The notes beneath the pieces were generated by a model. It did not search any database and had not been told where the DNA came from. It was given only the letters and a program-made list of their open reading frames with translations. Of a stretch of DNA of 64,000 bases, positions 41,164 to 49,943 are shown one piece after another. Positions within the stretch are counted from its first letter, which is position 1; each line of letters opens with the position of its first letter. Location: assembly GCF_014836985.1 (NCBI RefSeq), contig NZ_JACSPU010000002.1:434001-498000 (forward strand), given 5' to 3'. A program made the translations under genes and the position numbers. Source of the stretch: Planococcus wigleyi (GTDB lineage: Bacteria > Bacillota > Bacilli > Bacillales_A > Planococcaceae).

Positions 41164-41673
41164 ATGCCTTCAACTACAGTCAAAACCACTGACTACACAA
41201 AGGAAAAAAACCGGAGAGTCCATGCCAAAAGAAACGTTTGGTCAGGCTTCCTGTTTGGAGTCGGATTGGTGGCTTTCATTGATGAAACGGTCTTTCACCA
41301 ATTACTGCATTGGCACCATTTTTACGATAAGTCTACAAGTGATGCCGGATTGGTATCAGATGGTTTTTTTCACGCCTTCAGCTGGTTTGCGACCGTAGCT
41401 TCCTTATTTCTCCTTGCTGATCTTCAGCGCCGCAAAGCCTGGTGGCCCAAGCGCTGGCTAGGGGGAATGCTGATCGGTGCTGGAGCCTTTCAGCTTTATG
41501 ACGGTATTGTCCACCACAAATTATTGGAGCTCCATCAAATTCGCTATGGGGTGGAGTTGTTGCCCTATGACCTTGTATGGAATATAACAGCAGTAGTCAT
41601 ACTGGCCTTAGGGATATTCCTGCTTTATAAAACACCCAATACGCCAGTAAAGTCGAATGGAAACAAAGAATAG
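41164..41673 (+). CDS. DUF2243 membrane protein
   Basis: 169-residue integral membrane protein with four helices. The DUF2243 signature GFLFGVGLVAFIDETVFHQLLHWHHFYD is clear, with several histidines that could bind metal or haem, followed by SDGFFHAFSWFATVASLFLLADL and LYDGIVHHKLLELHQ. Function unknown. ATG 41164 after GAAAGGAGG; the upstream frame was rejected. A strong SigB promoter suggests general-stress expression. Confidence 0.85.
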   Translation: MPSTTVKTTDYTKEKNRRVHAKRNVWSGFLFGVGLVAFIDETVFHQLLHWHHFYDKSTSDAGLVSDGFFHAFSWFATVASLFLLADLQRRKAWWPKRWLGGMLIGAGAFQLYDGIVHHKLLELHQIRYGVELLPYDLVWNITAVVILALGIFLLYKTPNTPVKSNGNKE

Positions 41674-41712
41674 AGTTGAGGCAATGAATCTAGGATATGG
41701 AGAAGTGTATTT

Positions 41713-42297
41713 TCATCTTTCATACTTGCCTTTTAAAGGAACGAATAACACTTCACTCAGCAGCGTCGTGTAGATTTTGCCCTGATGATCCTTTTCAATC
41801 AACCGCAATTCCTGGCTGAAAGAACTTCCGACAGGAATGACCATTTTCCCGCCGATTTCCAATTGTTCCAGGAGCTCTTTTGGCACTTCTGCAGCGGCAG
41901 CTGTCACCATAATCCGGTCATAGGGAGCGAACTCTTTCCAACCTTCACTGCCATCCCCCAATTTAAAATGGATATTTTGGAAGTTCAATTGAGCCAACCG
42001 TTCTTTTGCGCGAGCATGCAGTTCTTCGATTCGTTCGATGGTATAGACGGATTCTGAGAAAGCGGCAAGCAGAGCAGTTTGAAAACCTGACCCTGTGCCC
42101 AGCTCTAAAACTTTCTGTTCTGGATGAAGATCAAGCGCCAGCGTCATTTCGAGAACCAGGGACGGCTGTGAAATCGTTTGTTCAAATCCAATAGGTAGGG
42201 CTTGGTCAAATACGGCCAGGTCTTTATTGGAGTCCATGAAAAAGCTGCGGTCCATTTGCTTAAAGTAAGAAATGATTTCCTTTCTTTGGCTTTTCAT
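41713..42297 (-). CDS. pcm: protein-L-isoaspartate O-methyltransferase-like protein
   Basis: 194-residue SAM-dependent methyltransferase of the PCMT family: MDRSFFMD in the N-terminal part, TISQPSLVLEMTLALDL, SAM loop VLELGTGSGFQTALLA, and LGDGSEGWKEFAPYDRIMVTAAAAEVP. It would repair isoaspartyl residues. It lies opposite msrA, another protein-damage repair gene, across a shared intergenic region with a palindrome. Confidence 0.82.
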   Translation of the reverse strand: MKSQRKEIISYFKQMDRSFFMDSNKDLAVFDQALPIGFEQTISQPSLVLEMTLALDLHPEQKVLELGTGSGFQTALLAAFSESVYTIERIEELHARAKERLAQLNFQNIHFKLGDGSEGWKEFAPYDRIMVTAAAAEVPKELLEQLEIGGKMVIPVGSSFSQELRLIEKDHQGKIYTTLLSEVLFVPLKGKYER

Positions 42298-42370
42298 CGC
42301 GTATCCCTGCTTTCTTTTGCTATTGTTCTCTTATTTGAGTAGGTATGCCATGCATTTTCGAATAGGTCTT

Positions 42371-42396
42371 GTTACATTGATTTTAAAGGATGTAAC
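42371..42396. promoter_or_regulatory. inverted repeat between pcm and msrA
   Basis: GTTACAT-N12-ATGTAAC, perfect 7-bp arms, centred between the divergent genes; TATAGT at 42404-42409 may be the msrA -10. A candidate operator; the regulator is unknown. Confidence 0.4.
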
Positions 42397-42470
42397 TAAC
42401 GACTGTATAGTATTTGCTCTGCGCTTTCCTGCGCAGCGGCAGAAGAACCAGAAAGGTGGGTGCTCAGCCA

Positions 42471-43136
42471 ATGAACATTGAAACAATCGAAAAAGGCCTT
42501 TATCAAAATGGGGGACAGCTGGAGCTGGCCACTTTTGGAATGGGTTGCTTCTGGGGGCCGGAAGCCCGATTCGGCAGTTTGCCTGGAGTTATACGCACCC
42601 GTGTCGGTTTTGCAGGCGGCCACACAGACTCGCCTACATACCGGGAAATGGGTGACCATACAGAAACCGTCCAAATTGAATTTGATCCTTCCATCATCAA
42701 CTATACGGAGGTACTTAAAGAATTTTGGCAAAACCATTACCCGAATAGGGACAATTATAAAGGAAGACAGTATATTTCATTGCTTCATTACCATACAGAA
42801 CAGCAGCACAGACTAATTGCCGAGGCCAAAAAAGAAATGGAAGGTCAGTTGAGGGAGACGGTCGAGACGGAAATTTCACCTTTTACTGAGTTCACCACAG
42901 CTGAAGAACGCCATCAAAAATATTATTTGAAACGATATCCCAAGGCTTTGGAACAATTGTCAGGGCTGTATCAGGACCAAGAACTGCTGAGAGATTCAAC
43001 TTTTGCCGCACGGCTGAACGGTTTTGTGAAAGGTTACGGAACAAAAAAAGGTGTAATCGAAGAGCTGGAAAAATGGAACATCGGAAGAGCCGAGAAGCTG
43101 TTTTTAATCGATCTCTTTTCAAAGATGAAGTGGTAA
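42471..43136 (+). CDS. msrA: peptide methionine sulfoxide reductase MsrA
   Basis: 221-residue MsrA. Catalytic Cys26 in GCFWGPEA (family GCFWG), then TRVGFAGGHTDSPTYREMGDHTE and FWQNHYPNRD. It reduces Met-S-sulfoxide in proteins. ATG 42471 follows GAAAGGTGGG; the frame upstream to 42414 was rejected. No MsrB domain is fused. It is longer than the minimal 177-residue MsrA by a C-terminal helical tail. Confidence 0.9.
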   Translation: MNIETIEKGLYQNGGQLELATFGMGCFWGPEARFGSLPGVIRTRVGFAGGHTDSPTYREMGDHTETVQIEFDPSIINYTEVLKEFWQNHYPNRDNYKGRQYISLLHYHTEQQHRLIAEAKKEMEGQLRETVETEISPFTEFTTAEERHQKYYLKRYPKALEQLSGLYQDQELLRDSTFAARLNGFVKGYGTKKGVIEELEKWNIGRAEKLFLIDLFSKMKW

Positions 43137-43189
43137 GCCGAAAAGGGAGTTCATGCCCCAGCTCTGTCTGACAAGTCAGGAGGGATATG

Positions 43190-43885
43190 ATGGACTTGCT
43201 GCCGACAGATTATATGGAGATTGTGACCCGTTTGCTGGCTGCAGCTTTTTTTAGTGGCTTGATTGGCATTGAAAGGGAAGCGAAAAACCAGCCAGCGGGA
43301 CTTCGGACACATTTATTGGTCGGGATTGGTTCATGTCTGATGATGATTTTGTCGATAACCGGCTTCGATTCCTTTCTCAACAGCGACAACAGTGCAATCC
43401 GTTTTGACCCTGCCCGGATTCCTTCCTATGTCATCAGTGGCATCGGTTTCCTGGGAGCGGGCACCATTATCGTCCATCGGGGGTCTGTCAGAGGGCTGAC
43501 GACTGCTGCTTCTGTCTGGGTGGCATCGGGCATTGGATTGACCATTGGCGCAGGAATGTACTATTCAGCAGTGCTGGCCACGGTTATTGTCTTACTGACT
43601 TTGTATGTCCTGTATCATATCGAAAACAAGTTTTTTAAAAATCGGCTGCAGAAGAATGTTGCGGTAACAGCTCAAGATCGAGAAAACCTGTTTTCAGAGT
43701 TGGTTGCCGTTTTTGAAGAATCAAAAATAGACATCCATGAATTCCAGATTGAAAATGCCGTATCATATGGCGGTAACAGCTTTTCTACCTATAATTTCAC
43801 AGTCAGCGAAAGCAAAATCAGCAATGAAATCAATTTAGTCAAGAAATTGCAGGAAATTGATGGAGTAACCAAGATCATGATGTAG
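43190..43885 (+). CDS. MgtC/SapB-family membrane protein
   Basis: 231 residues: about five membrane helices with the MgtC signature LIGIEREAKNQPAGLRTHLLVGIGSCLMM and GIGFLGAGTIIVHRGSVRGLTTAASVWVASGIG, then a cytosolic ACT-like tail (about 160-231). MgtC proteins modulate ATP synthase and Mg or acid stress tolerance; in Bacillus the role is unknown. ATG 43190 has AGGAGGG at five bases; ATG 43187 is directly before it and too close. Confidence 0.85.
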   Translation: MDLLPTDYMEIVTRLLAAAFFSGLIGIEREAKNQPAGLRTHLLVGIGSCLMMILSITGFDSFLNSDNSAIRFDPARIPSYVISGIGFLGAGTIIVHRGSVRGLTTAASVWVASGIGLTIGAGMYYSAVLATVIVLLTLYVLYHIENKFFKNRLQKNVAVTAQDRENLFSELVAVFEESKIDIHEFQIENAVSYGGNSFSTYNFTVSESKISNEINLVKKLQEIDGVTKIMM

Positions 43886-44011
43886 AATAAAAGGAAAAGA
43901 CCGAACGATTACCAGCTTCGGTTTTTTCGTGTTTTCAATAAAACCAACATCAGCAAACGGAATTCATCATGAAAAGTTGTTTTTATCAATACGAATATGA
44001 GGAGAAAAAAC

Positions 44012-44206
44012 ATGGACCAAACAACAATGCTTTTGGCTTTACTGCCGATATTTGTCATTCAAATCGGCTTGATGATTTTTGCTTTAGTGGATTTAATCAA
44101 AAACCCAAATCCAAACGGTCCAAAATGGATGTGGGGCATCATTATTGTCGTCGTTAATATTATTGGACCTATTGTGTACTTTGTTGTTGGGAGGAGAAAT
44201 TATTGA
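44012..44206 (+). CDS. PLDc_N membrane protein (YxlE-like)
   Basis: 64 residues, two membrane helices joined by LVDLIKNPNPNGPKWMWG, the PLDc_N (phospholipase D nuclease N-terminal) motif. It looks like Bacillus YxlE, which with YxlD-G dampens the ECF sigma factor SigY. ATG 44012 after GAGGAGAAAA. Its TGA stop overlaps the TTG start of the ABC gene, so the three genes at 44012-45866 form one unit. Confidence 0.8.
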   Translation: MDQTTMLLALLPIFVIQIGLMIFALVDLIKNPNPNGPKWMWGIIIVVVNIIGPIVYFVVGRRNY

Positions 44207-45084
44207 GCTTAGTCGAAGTCAACAACCTAACGAAGCAGTATGGACAGGAACTGGCAGTTGAAAATCTTACTTTCAGATTGGAAAAAGGAACAGCGACAGC
44301 TTTAATAGGGCCGAATGGTGCAGGAAAAACGACAACTCTGTCCATGTTGGCTGATTTATTGTCTCCTTCGAGCGGTGAAATCAGTTTGGCTGATGGCTTG
44401 ACAGTCGGCTTCCTGCCGCAGTATCCGCAATTTTTCCCTTGGCTGACCGCACTGGAATTCACTGAGATGGCTGCCAAATTAAGTGGAGTCGGCGCAAAGA
44501 AAGCAAAGCTGCAGGCAATCCGTACATTGGAATTTGTCGGGCTTGAGGGAGCCTTGTACAAAAAAACTGGTGCTTTTTCTGGCGGGATGAAACAGCGATT
44601 GGGTCTTGCGCAAGCTATTGTCCATCAGCCTAAACTTCTTTTGCTGGATGAACCGATTTCAGCACTTGATCCCACCGGCCGCCGGGAAATCATGGATTTA
44701 CTGAAATCGCTGCAGCAAGACACAACAATTTTATATTCCACCCACATTTTAAACGATGCAGAAGAAATGACAGATCAGCTGCTATTTATGAAGGATGGGC
44801 ACTTGATCGAACATGGATCTTTGGAAGAAGTCAAAAGCAGGCATGCCAATCCCCGTATCCGCATCCGATTCCATAAACCTGCCGAAGCGGTGAAGTTTGC
44901 TGAGGAACATTCATGGAAAATGCAAGTGTTAACAGATTCTGTTTATCTCTCTGTCGATAAAGAAGGCTCCAGCATGCAGCAAGTGCTCCATACCTTATCT
45001 TCAGAAAAGCAGGACATCTTAGGAGTGGAATTTCAAACAGCTTCTTTGGAAGAAATCTTTTTGAAGGTGGTTGCTGGCCAATGA
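44203..45084 (+). CDS. ABC transporter ATP-binding protein (YxlF-like)
   Basis: 293-residue ABC ATPase of the drug/antibiotic-resistance type: Walker A GPNGAGKTT, signature FSGGMKQR, Walker B LLLLDEPISALDP, switch STHIL. A C-terminal extension of about 80 residues is typical of CcmA/YxlF-type subunits. TTG start at 44203 with GGAGGAGA upstream overlaps the previous stop. It overlaps the permease by four bases. Confidence 0.87.
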   Translation: MSLVEVNNLTKQYGQELAVENLTFRLEKGTATALIGPNGAGKTTTLSMLADLLSPSSGEISLADGLTVGFLPQYPQFFPWLTALEFTEMAAKLSGVGAKKAKLQAIRTLEFVGLEGALYKKTGAFSGGMKQRLGLAQAIVHQPKLLLLDEPISALDPTGRREIMDLLKSLQQDTTILYSTHILNDAEEMTDQLLFMKDGHLIEHGSLEEVKSRHANPRIRIRFHKPAEAVKFAEEHSWKMQVLTDSVYLSVDKEGSSMQQVLHTLSSEKQDILGVEFQTASLEEIFLKVVAGQ

Positions 45085-45866
45085 AGCAATTTAGTATTCT
45101 ATTGCAAAAAGAATGGCGAGAAAATATACGGAATTATAAAATCTTCTGGATTCCTTGTGTTTTTATTCTATTGGGAATCACTGAACCTGTTGTAAACTAC
45201 TTTATGCCTCAGATTTTAGAGGCATCCGGAGGTTTACCCGAAGGGGCGGTATTTGAATTTCCCACCCCATCTCCTGATCAGATTTTAATGGCTGTCATGG
45301 AACAATTCCAAACAATCGGTATAGTTGTGCTGATTTTGGCTTATATGGGAACAATCGCTGGGGAGCGGAACAGCGGAACAGCGACTTTGCTGTACGTCCG
45401 TCCGTTGTCTTTTCTGTCCTATTTTTTAAGTAAATGGACAATGGCAGCAGCCATCTCTCTAATCAGTCTGTGGCTTGGATTTTTAGCTGGGTATTACTAT
45501 ACGTTATTGTTTTTTGAAGAGCTTGAATTTAGCGCTCTTCTTCAAATGGTGGGATCCTACAGCATCTGGATTTTGCTGATTCTTACACTTACACTGGCTG
45601 CCAGCGCTATTTTGCCAAATGGTGGACTGGCAGCGGCTGCAGCATTTGCGGTATACCTGCTCGTTCAGTTGGCGGATGGATTGCTGGGAGCAAATTGGAC
45701 GATTTCCCCAATGAAACTGCCTGGATATGCAGCAGCTTGGTTAACCGGAAATCCCCGTCTCAGCGAATTTGTTGGAGCGATTGGACTTGCTTTACTGGCC
45801 ATTATAGGATTGATTGTTTTAGGCAGCTGGGCTGCTTGGAAAAATAAAGCGAAAACCAAAGTTTGA
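45081..45866 (+). CDS. ABC-2 type permease (YxlG-like)
   Basis: 261-residue permease with six membrane helices. FSILLQKEWRENIRNYK at the N terminus and the loop TIAGERNSGTATLLYVRPLSFLSYFLSKW are typical of ABC-2 permeases. It partners with the ATPase before it. Substrate unknown. No sigY-like sigma factor or its partners yxlC/yxlD are next to it. Confidence 0.85.
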   Translation: MKQFSILLQKEWRENIRNYKIFWIPCVFILLGITEPVVNYFMPQILEASGGLPEGAVFEFPTPSPDQILMAVMEQFQTIGIVVLILAYMGTIAGERNSGTATLLYVRPLSFLSYFLSKWTMAAAISLISLWLGFLAGYYYTLLFFEELEFSALLQMVGSYSIWILLILTLTLAASAILPNGGLAAAAAFAVYLLVQLADGLLGANWTISPMKLPGYAAAWLTGNPRLSEFVGAIGLALLAIIGLIVLGSWAAWKNKAKTKV

Positions 45867-46146
45867 TCAGCTGCTTCACGCGCACAAGTGGACGCCGGGA
45901 CTGAAAAGATGCGACAATGGAGAGCGCGTATCTTTTATGGGGATTTCCATTCCTATGCAATACTTATAAAAGTTGCTGAACTTCGGAAATTTGAAGTTGC
46001 CGAACCGGAAAAAAAACGGGGGCATAAATAAGCCTGAAACGTGGATTATCAGGATCTGCCGTTAATTAAGCCAGAGAAGAAAGAACAGATTAGTGGGCTG
46101 CGCAGACACAATCGACTTAAACAGAATCGAATAGAGGTTAAGTTTT

Positions 46147-46977
46147 ATGAAGAAACTCGCAGTATTTTTACTGCTCATATTATTAGTATGGGGCTTATTT
46201 TGGGGCAGCAACCACTGGGTGCAAACAACAGAGTATACAGTAGCCTCCCAAGAACTGCCGCAAGCCTTTGATGGATCGAGAATTGTTCAGGTGTCGGATC
46301 TGCACGACGCCACATTCGGAAAAAACCAATCATCCTTGATTGAAAAGGTAAAGGCGGCCAATCCGGATGCCATCTTTTTGACTGGAGACCTCGTTGACAG
46401 CAACCGCTACGACTTGGATTCCAGTCTAGTGTTAGTGGATGCCCTGATAGAAATGAGTGAAGTTTATTACGTTACCGGAAACCATGAAGTGGCCTCCAAT
46501 AAAGTCGATGAAATTTTAGGGGCCCTGCAGGAACGTGGTGTGACAGTCCTGGAAAATGATTCGGTTGAATGGGTGAAAGACGGAGAGTCGGTCCAAATTG
46601 CAGGAATCGATGATCCATTGATGGTGCCGGACATTCATGAAGAAGAAGTTACAGAGCAAAGCCTTGCAACTGCTCGGCTTACAGAAGATTTCACACTTCT
46701 GCTGGCACATCGACCGGAATACCTGCCGATTTATGCCGATTACGGTGTGGATTTGGTCTTTTCCGGACATGCCCATGGCGGCCAGGTCCGTATACCCGGG
46801 ATTGGCGGCTTGATTGCACCAGGTCAAGGCTGGTTTCCGAAAGTGACGGAAGGTATCTTTGAAGTGGACCAGTCACAAATGGTTGTAAGCCGAGGGCTGG
46901 GCAATAGCACGTTTCCCGTGCGCATTTTCAATTTGCCGGAAATTGTTGTCGTGACATTGGAAAAAGGAAACAGCTAA
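46147..46977 (+). CDS. membrane-anchored metallophosphoesterase (YkuE/YaeI-like)
   Basis: 276 residues. N-terminal membrane anchor (about 3-20), then the calcineurin-type motifs SDLHD, TGDLVD, TGNHE, LLAHRPE and SGHAHGGQ in order, giving a di-metal site outside or at the membrane. Bacillus YkuE and E. coli YaeI have this form; lipid-linked phosphate is a possible substrate. ATG after AGAGGTTAAG. The 280 bases before it hold no convincing gene. Confidence 0.85.
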   Translation: MKKLAVFLLLILLVWGLFWGSNHWVQTTEYTVASQELPQAFDGSRIVQVSDLHDATFGKNQSSLIEKVKAANPDAIFLTGDLVDSNRYDLDSSLVLVDALIEMSEVYYVTGNHEVASNKVDEILGALQERGVTVLENDSVEWVKDGESVQIAGIDDPLMVPDIHEEEVTEQSLATARLTEDFTLLLAHRPEYLPIYADYGVDLVFSGHAHGGQVRIPGIGGLIAPGQGWFPKVTEGIFEVDQSQMVVSRGLGNSTFPVRIFNLPEIVVVTLEKGNS

Positions 46978-47066
46978 AGTCGGCATATAGGATTCAGCGA
47001 ACCCGTTATTCGTCTGTTTTTAAAATAGTGGATGGACAGCGAATGTAAATAAGGAGGCCGCTTCAC

Positions 47067-47555
47067 GTGATTAAGAAAAGAGAAGTTACATTGCACCGCT
47101 ATTCTTCAGGAGTTTCGATTGATTACGATTTGCCATCAGATCAATTGGAATTTACACGTCTGCCTAAGGAAATTGTAGAAAAAGATGCAAAAGACCGATC
47201 GAAACATTTCATCATCATAAAGGCACGAGGCGAAGACGCGGGTTTTTTTGAACTGGATGAATCAGAAGATCGGAAAAAGTATTCGGATAATCCGAAAGCC
47301 TTGTTGCTGAGAGGATTTTCGGTGAATCCTAAATTCCAAGGCAGAGGCATCGCTACAGGTTCCATTTATGCGCTTCCTGAATTTATGAAGACGGAATTTC
47401 CGGGCTTTGATGAAGTGGTGCTAGGCGTCAATGCCCGTAATCTTCCGGCTCAACGCCTTTACCAAAAAGCCGGATTCAAAGATACAGGCAGACGGATTAT
47501 GCGGACCAAAGGCGAACAGCATGTAATGTCCCTATATTTGAATGAAAAAGAGTGA
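47067..47555 (+). CDS. GNAT-family N-acetyltransferase
   Basis: 162-residue GNAT enzyme; SVNPKFQGRGIATGSIYALPEFM is the acetyl-CoA loop (QGRGIA) and VNARNLPAQRLYQKAGFKDTGRR the C-terminal motif. GTG start 47067 after AAGGAGG. Substrate unknown. Terminator follows directly and includes the last codons. Confidence 0.85.
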   Translation: MIKKREVTLHRYSSGVSIDYDLPSDQLEFTRLPKEIVEKDAKDRSKHFIIIKARGEDAGFFELDESEDRKKYSDNPKALLLRGFSVNPKFQGRGIATGSIYALPEFMKTEFPGFDEVVLGVNARNLPAQRLYQKAGFKDTGRRIMRTKGEQHVMSLYLNEKE

Positions 47556-47579
47556 AAGCAGAAATGCTTTCGCTCTTTT
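47546..47579 (+). terminator. terminator at the end of the GNAT gene
   Basis: AAAAGAGTGAAAGCA pairs with TGCTTTCGCTCTTTT (one wobble pair). Confidence 0.8.
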
Positions 47580-47613
47580 ATTTTCAACTGGAAAATGCAC
47601 TCCTTTCAGCTCC

Positions 47614-47937
47614 TTATCCGAAGTATAGGTGTTTATGCAAATTGCAGCCTGGATTGAATGGCGATGAACAGGAAGGGCAGGTTGAAGCGCAGGCTAGATA
47701 GTCTTCGACCGACAGTTCATGTCCGCACGTTCCGCATAGCACCGCCTTTTCATCGAAACGGTCTTTGGGCCAAACCTCATGCTTGCCGCAACCTTCCGCT
47801 TGATGGCATTCAAAGCAGGGAAAGTATTCCTGGCAGCAAAAAAACTTAATGGCAATCCGGTCGATTGGAGAATGATAATGCAAACAACGTGTTTCCGCAT
47901 CGACTTTAAGGCCTTTGACAATTTGGTGGTGGGCCAT
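47614..47937 (-). CDS. CHY zinc-finger protein
   Basis: 107 residues, a stand-alone CHY zinc finger: RCLHYHSPIDRIAIKFFCCQEYFPCFECH, GCGKHEVWPKDRFDE, LCGTCGHELSVEDYLAC and CPSC, about a dozen metal-ligand Cys/His. In eukaryotes this module is part of RCHY1 ubiquitin ligases; in bacteria it is a small protein of unknown role. ATG 47937 after AAGGATGG-type site. Monocistronic. Confidence 0.85.
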   Translation of the reverse strand: MAHHQIVKGLKVDAETRCLHYHSPIDRIAIKFFCCQEYFPCFECHQAEGCGKHEVWPKDRFDEKAVLCGTCGHELSVEDYLACASTCPSCSSPFNPGCNLHKHLYFG

Positions 47938-48151
47938 GTTAAAACCATCCTTTCTACAGCATGATTTGTTGGTGATAAGATTTCAGAAAACTATAGGTAG
48001 TTTGGGTTTTTTGAAACAATTTACCGATTGGTACCGGTGGAATATGGCATATGAAAAGCAAACTGCCCTGCTCCCAAAGGCCAATTTCTTATAACTTCTA
48101 TAGTTCAGTTTCTTTCTATGCTACTATGAAAAGGACGAAACTACGAATCTA

Positions 48152-48317
48152 ATTCTTCGGGGCAAGGTGAAATTCCTTACCGGCGGTGAGCAGGGAACTG
48201 CAAGTCCGTGACCCGGTTAAGCGAATGCAGGCATAGGCCACTATGTTTAAAGCGCTTAAGCGGTGGAGCTGGTGAAATTCCGGCACCGACAGTTACAGTC
48301 TGGATGGGAGAAGAATT
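48152..48317 (+). promoter_or_regulatory. FMN riboswitch (RFN element)
   Basis: ATTCTTCGGGGCAAGGTGAA, CCGGCGGTGAGCAGG, CGTGACCCGG, GGTGAAATTCCGGCACCGACAG, TACAGTCTGGATGGGAGAAGAAT: all conserved RFN blocks, with P1 ATTCTTC/GAAGAAT. It controls the rib genes downstream. The rest of 47938-48381 holds no gene; the expression platform (48318-48375) contains CAATCGTTTGAAATTG, which may form the sequestering helix. Confidence 0.93.
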
Positions 48318-48381
48318 CAGAGATCGGTTTCGTTATGTGCCTCTTCTTTTCAATCGTTTGAAATTGAAAGGAGGAATTTGT

Positions 48382-48654
48382 ATGACCAAAATACCTGAAC
48401 AGGGACCCGTCTCTGGAAATGCAACACACCGATCTTTAATGCTGCTCTTTTCCTCCGCGGAAACCGGGCTTTTTAAAGGTACCCAAAATTGTCGGGAAAC
48501 CGGCCAGCTTGTTAAAGAAGCAAGGCACATGCAAACAACCTTCAGCGCCATCCTTTCCTCACCACCCATACGCCCCATGGTGGAAAGCACCCAACTACTT
48601 GTACGAAAACGAATTAAATCTGCTCCGGCGACCGGAATGGAGGAGTGTGCCTAA
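48382..48654 (+). CDS. short ORF of unknown nature in the ribD position
   Basis: 90 codons from ATG 48382 (after AAAGGAGGAA) to TAA immediately before ribE. In Bacillales this place is held by ribD (about 360 codons). None of the RibD motifs is seen (no HAE zinc site, no PCxxxGxxPPC) in any frame. The first residues MTKIPEQ and the segment PIRPMVESTQLLVRKRI weakly recall the start of RibD and its PNPMVGAVLVKDG block, so it may be a decayed or internally deleted ribD, but that resemblance is slight. It may equally be leader sequence open by chance. Confidence 0.35.
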   Translation: MTKIPEQGPVSGNATHRSLMLLFSSAETGLFKGTQNCRETGQLVKEARHMQTTFSAILSSPPIRPMVESTQLLVRKRIKSAPATGMEECA

Positions 48655-49284
48655 ATGTTTACAGGTATAGTCGAAGAAGTCGGCCGCGTTGCGCAAGTCC
48701 GCGCAAAACCGCAGGCTATGGAACTGACGATTTCCTGTGTGCTGATTTTGGAGGACATGAAGCGTGGAGACAGTATTTCCATAGACGGAGTGTGTTTGAC
48801 TGTTTCTTCCTTCGATGCTCAAACGTTCACAGTCGATGTCATTCCAGAAACGGTCAAGTCTTCAACAATGAAGGAATTAAAAACAGGAGCGCGCGTAAAT
48901 CTCGAGCGTGCCATGCCAGCCACCGGCCGCTTTGGCGGCCATTTCGTCAGCGGCCATATCGATGGCGTCGGCGTGATCCGTTCAGTGAAGAAAGAAGCCA
49001 ATGCTGTCACCAAAACAATTGAACTCGATCCTCAGCTGATGAAATACATGATGCTGAAGGGTTCGATAGCAGTTGATGGGACTTCATTGACGATTTTTAA
49101 ACTTGGCCACAATACGGTTGCCATTTCCCTCATCCCGACCACACGGGAGGATTCGTTATTAGGCGAAAAAGGGATTGGCGATAAGGTCAATATTGAGTGT
49201 GATCTCTTGGCGAAGTATACCGAACGAGTTCAAACCGCAGAACCGAAAATCAGCAGAAGCTGGCTTGCGGAAAATGGATTTTAA
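48655..49284 (+). CDS. ribE: riboflavin synthase alpha subunit
   Basis: 209 residues, two homologous lumazine-binding barrels. [10 protein letters not shown], the first repeat with [23 protein letters not shown] between, and the second repeat AVDGTSLTI. It dismutates two 6,7-dimethyl-8-ribityllumazine to riboflavin and 5-amino-6-ribitylaminouracil. ATG directly follows the stop of the upstream ORF (TAAATG), with GGAGGAG at nine bases. Confidence 0.93.
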   Translation: MFTGIVEEVGRVAQVRAKPQAMELTISCVLILEDMKRGDSISIDGVCLTVSSFDAQTFTVDVIPETVKSSTMKELKTGARVNLERAMPATGRFGGHFVSGHIDGVGVIRSVKKEANAVTKTIELDPQLMKYMMLKGSIAVDGTSLTIFKLGHNTVAISLIPTTREDSLLGEKGIGDKVNIECDLLAKYTERVQTAEPKISRSWLAENGF

Positions 49285-49298
49285 AGGGAGATGCTGAA

Positions 49299-49922
49299 AT
49301 GATGTTCTACACTGTAGAAAAAGCCGTCGAAGATTTAAAGGCTGGAAAAGCAGTTATTGTAATCGATGATGAAGACAGAGAAAACGAAGGCGATTTTATC
49401 GCATTGGCAGAGTTTGCTTCACCTGAGATTGTCAATTTGATGGCGACGGAAGGGCGAGGATTAATTTGTGTCCCGATTGCCGGTTCCATCGCACAGCGAT
49501 TGGAGTTTGGCATGATGACTGATCAAAATACAGATGAATTCGGCACCGCCTTCACCATCAGCATTGACCATAGAGATACAACCACGGGTATCAGCGCTTT
49601 TGAGCGTTCCCACACCATCACCAGCCTGATCAAGCAAGAAGCGAAGGCTGCAGACTTTAAACGTCCGGGCCATATTTTTCCATTGATTGCGAAAGATGGC
49701 GGCGTGCTTGAACGGGCAGGCCATACGGAAGCGGCTGTCGATTTGGCGAAGCTTGCGGGATCTGCTCCGGCAGGGGTCATCTGCGAAATCATGAACCCAG
49801 ACGGCACGATGGCCCGTGTGGATGATTTGGAGAAAGTGGCAGAGCGGCTCAACCTTGGGGTGTTGACAATCAAGGATTTGGTTGTGTATCAGCAGAAAAA
49901 CCAGCAGACAACAGCGTATTAA
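49299..49922 (+). CDS. ribB: 3,4-dihydroxy-2-butanone 4-phosphate synthase, monofunctional
   Basis: 207 residues with the RibB motifs [33 protein letters not shown] region, [29 protein letters not shown] and [10 protein letters not shown]. It makes the four-carbon unit from ribulose 5-phosphate. Bacillales normally have a fused RibBA of about 400 residues with a GTP cyclohydrolase II half; here the protein ends at [15 protein letters not shown], right at the interdomain linker, and ribH follows 21 bases later. So the RibA half is absent. Confidence 0.92.
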   Translation: MMFYTVEKAVEDLKAGKAVIVIDDEDRENEGDFIALAEFASPEIVNLMATEGRGLICVPIAGSIAQRLEFGMMTDQNTDEFGTAFTISIDHRDTTTGISAFERSHTITSLIKQEAKAADFKRPGHIFPLIAKDGGVLERAGHTEAAVDLAKLAGSAPAGVICEIMNPDGTMARVDDLEKVAERLNLGVLTIKDLVVYQQKNQQTTAY

Positions 49923-49943
49923 TTCAGTGGAGGAGATGGAAAA

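Noticed and set aside
45867-46146. Possible structured leader before the phosphoesterase gene
   Set aside because: No T-box, riboswitch signature or clear terminator could be made out; only a ribosome site near 46133.
46041-46271. Open frame beginning MDYQDLPLIKPEKK before and into the phosphoesterase gene
   Set aside because: GTG start has no ribosome site, and it overlaps the well-supported gene at 46147 in another frame.
47694-47948. Open frame opposite the same region as the CHY zinc-finger gene
   Set aside because: Same strand, other frame; lacks the family cysteines in order, a shadow of the real gene.
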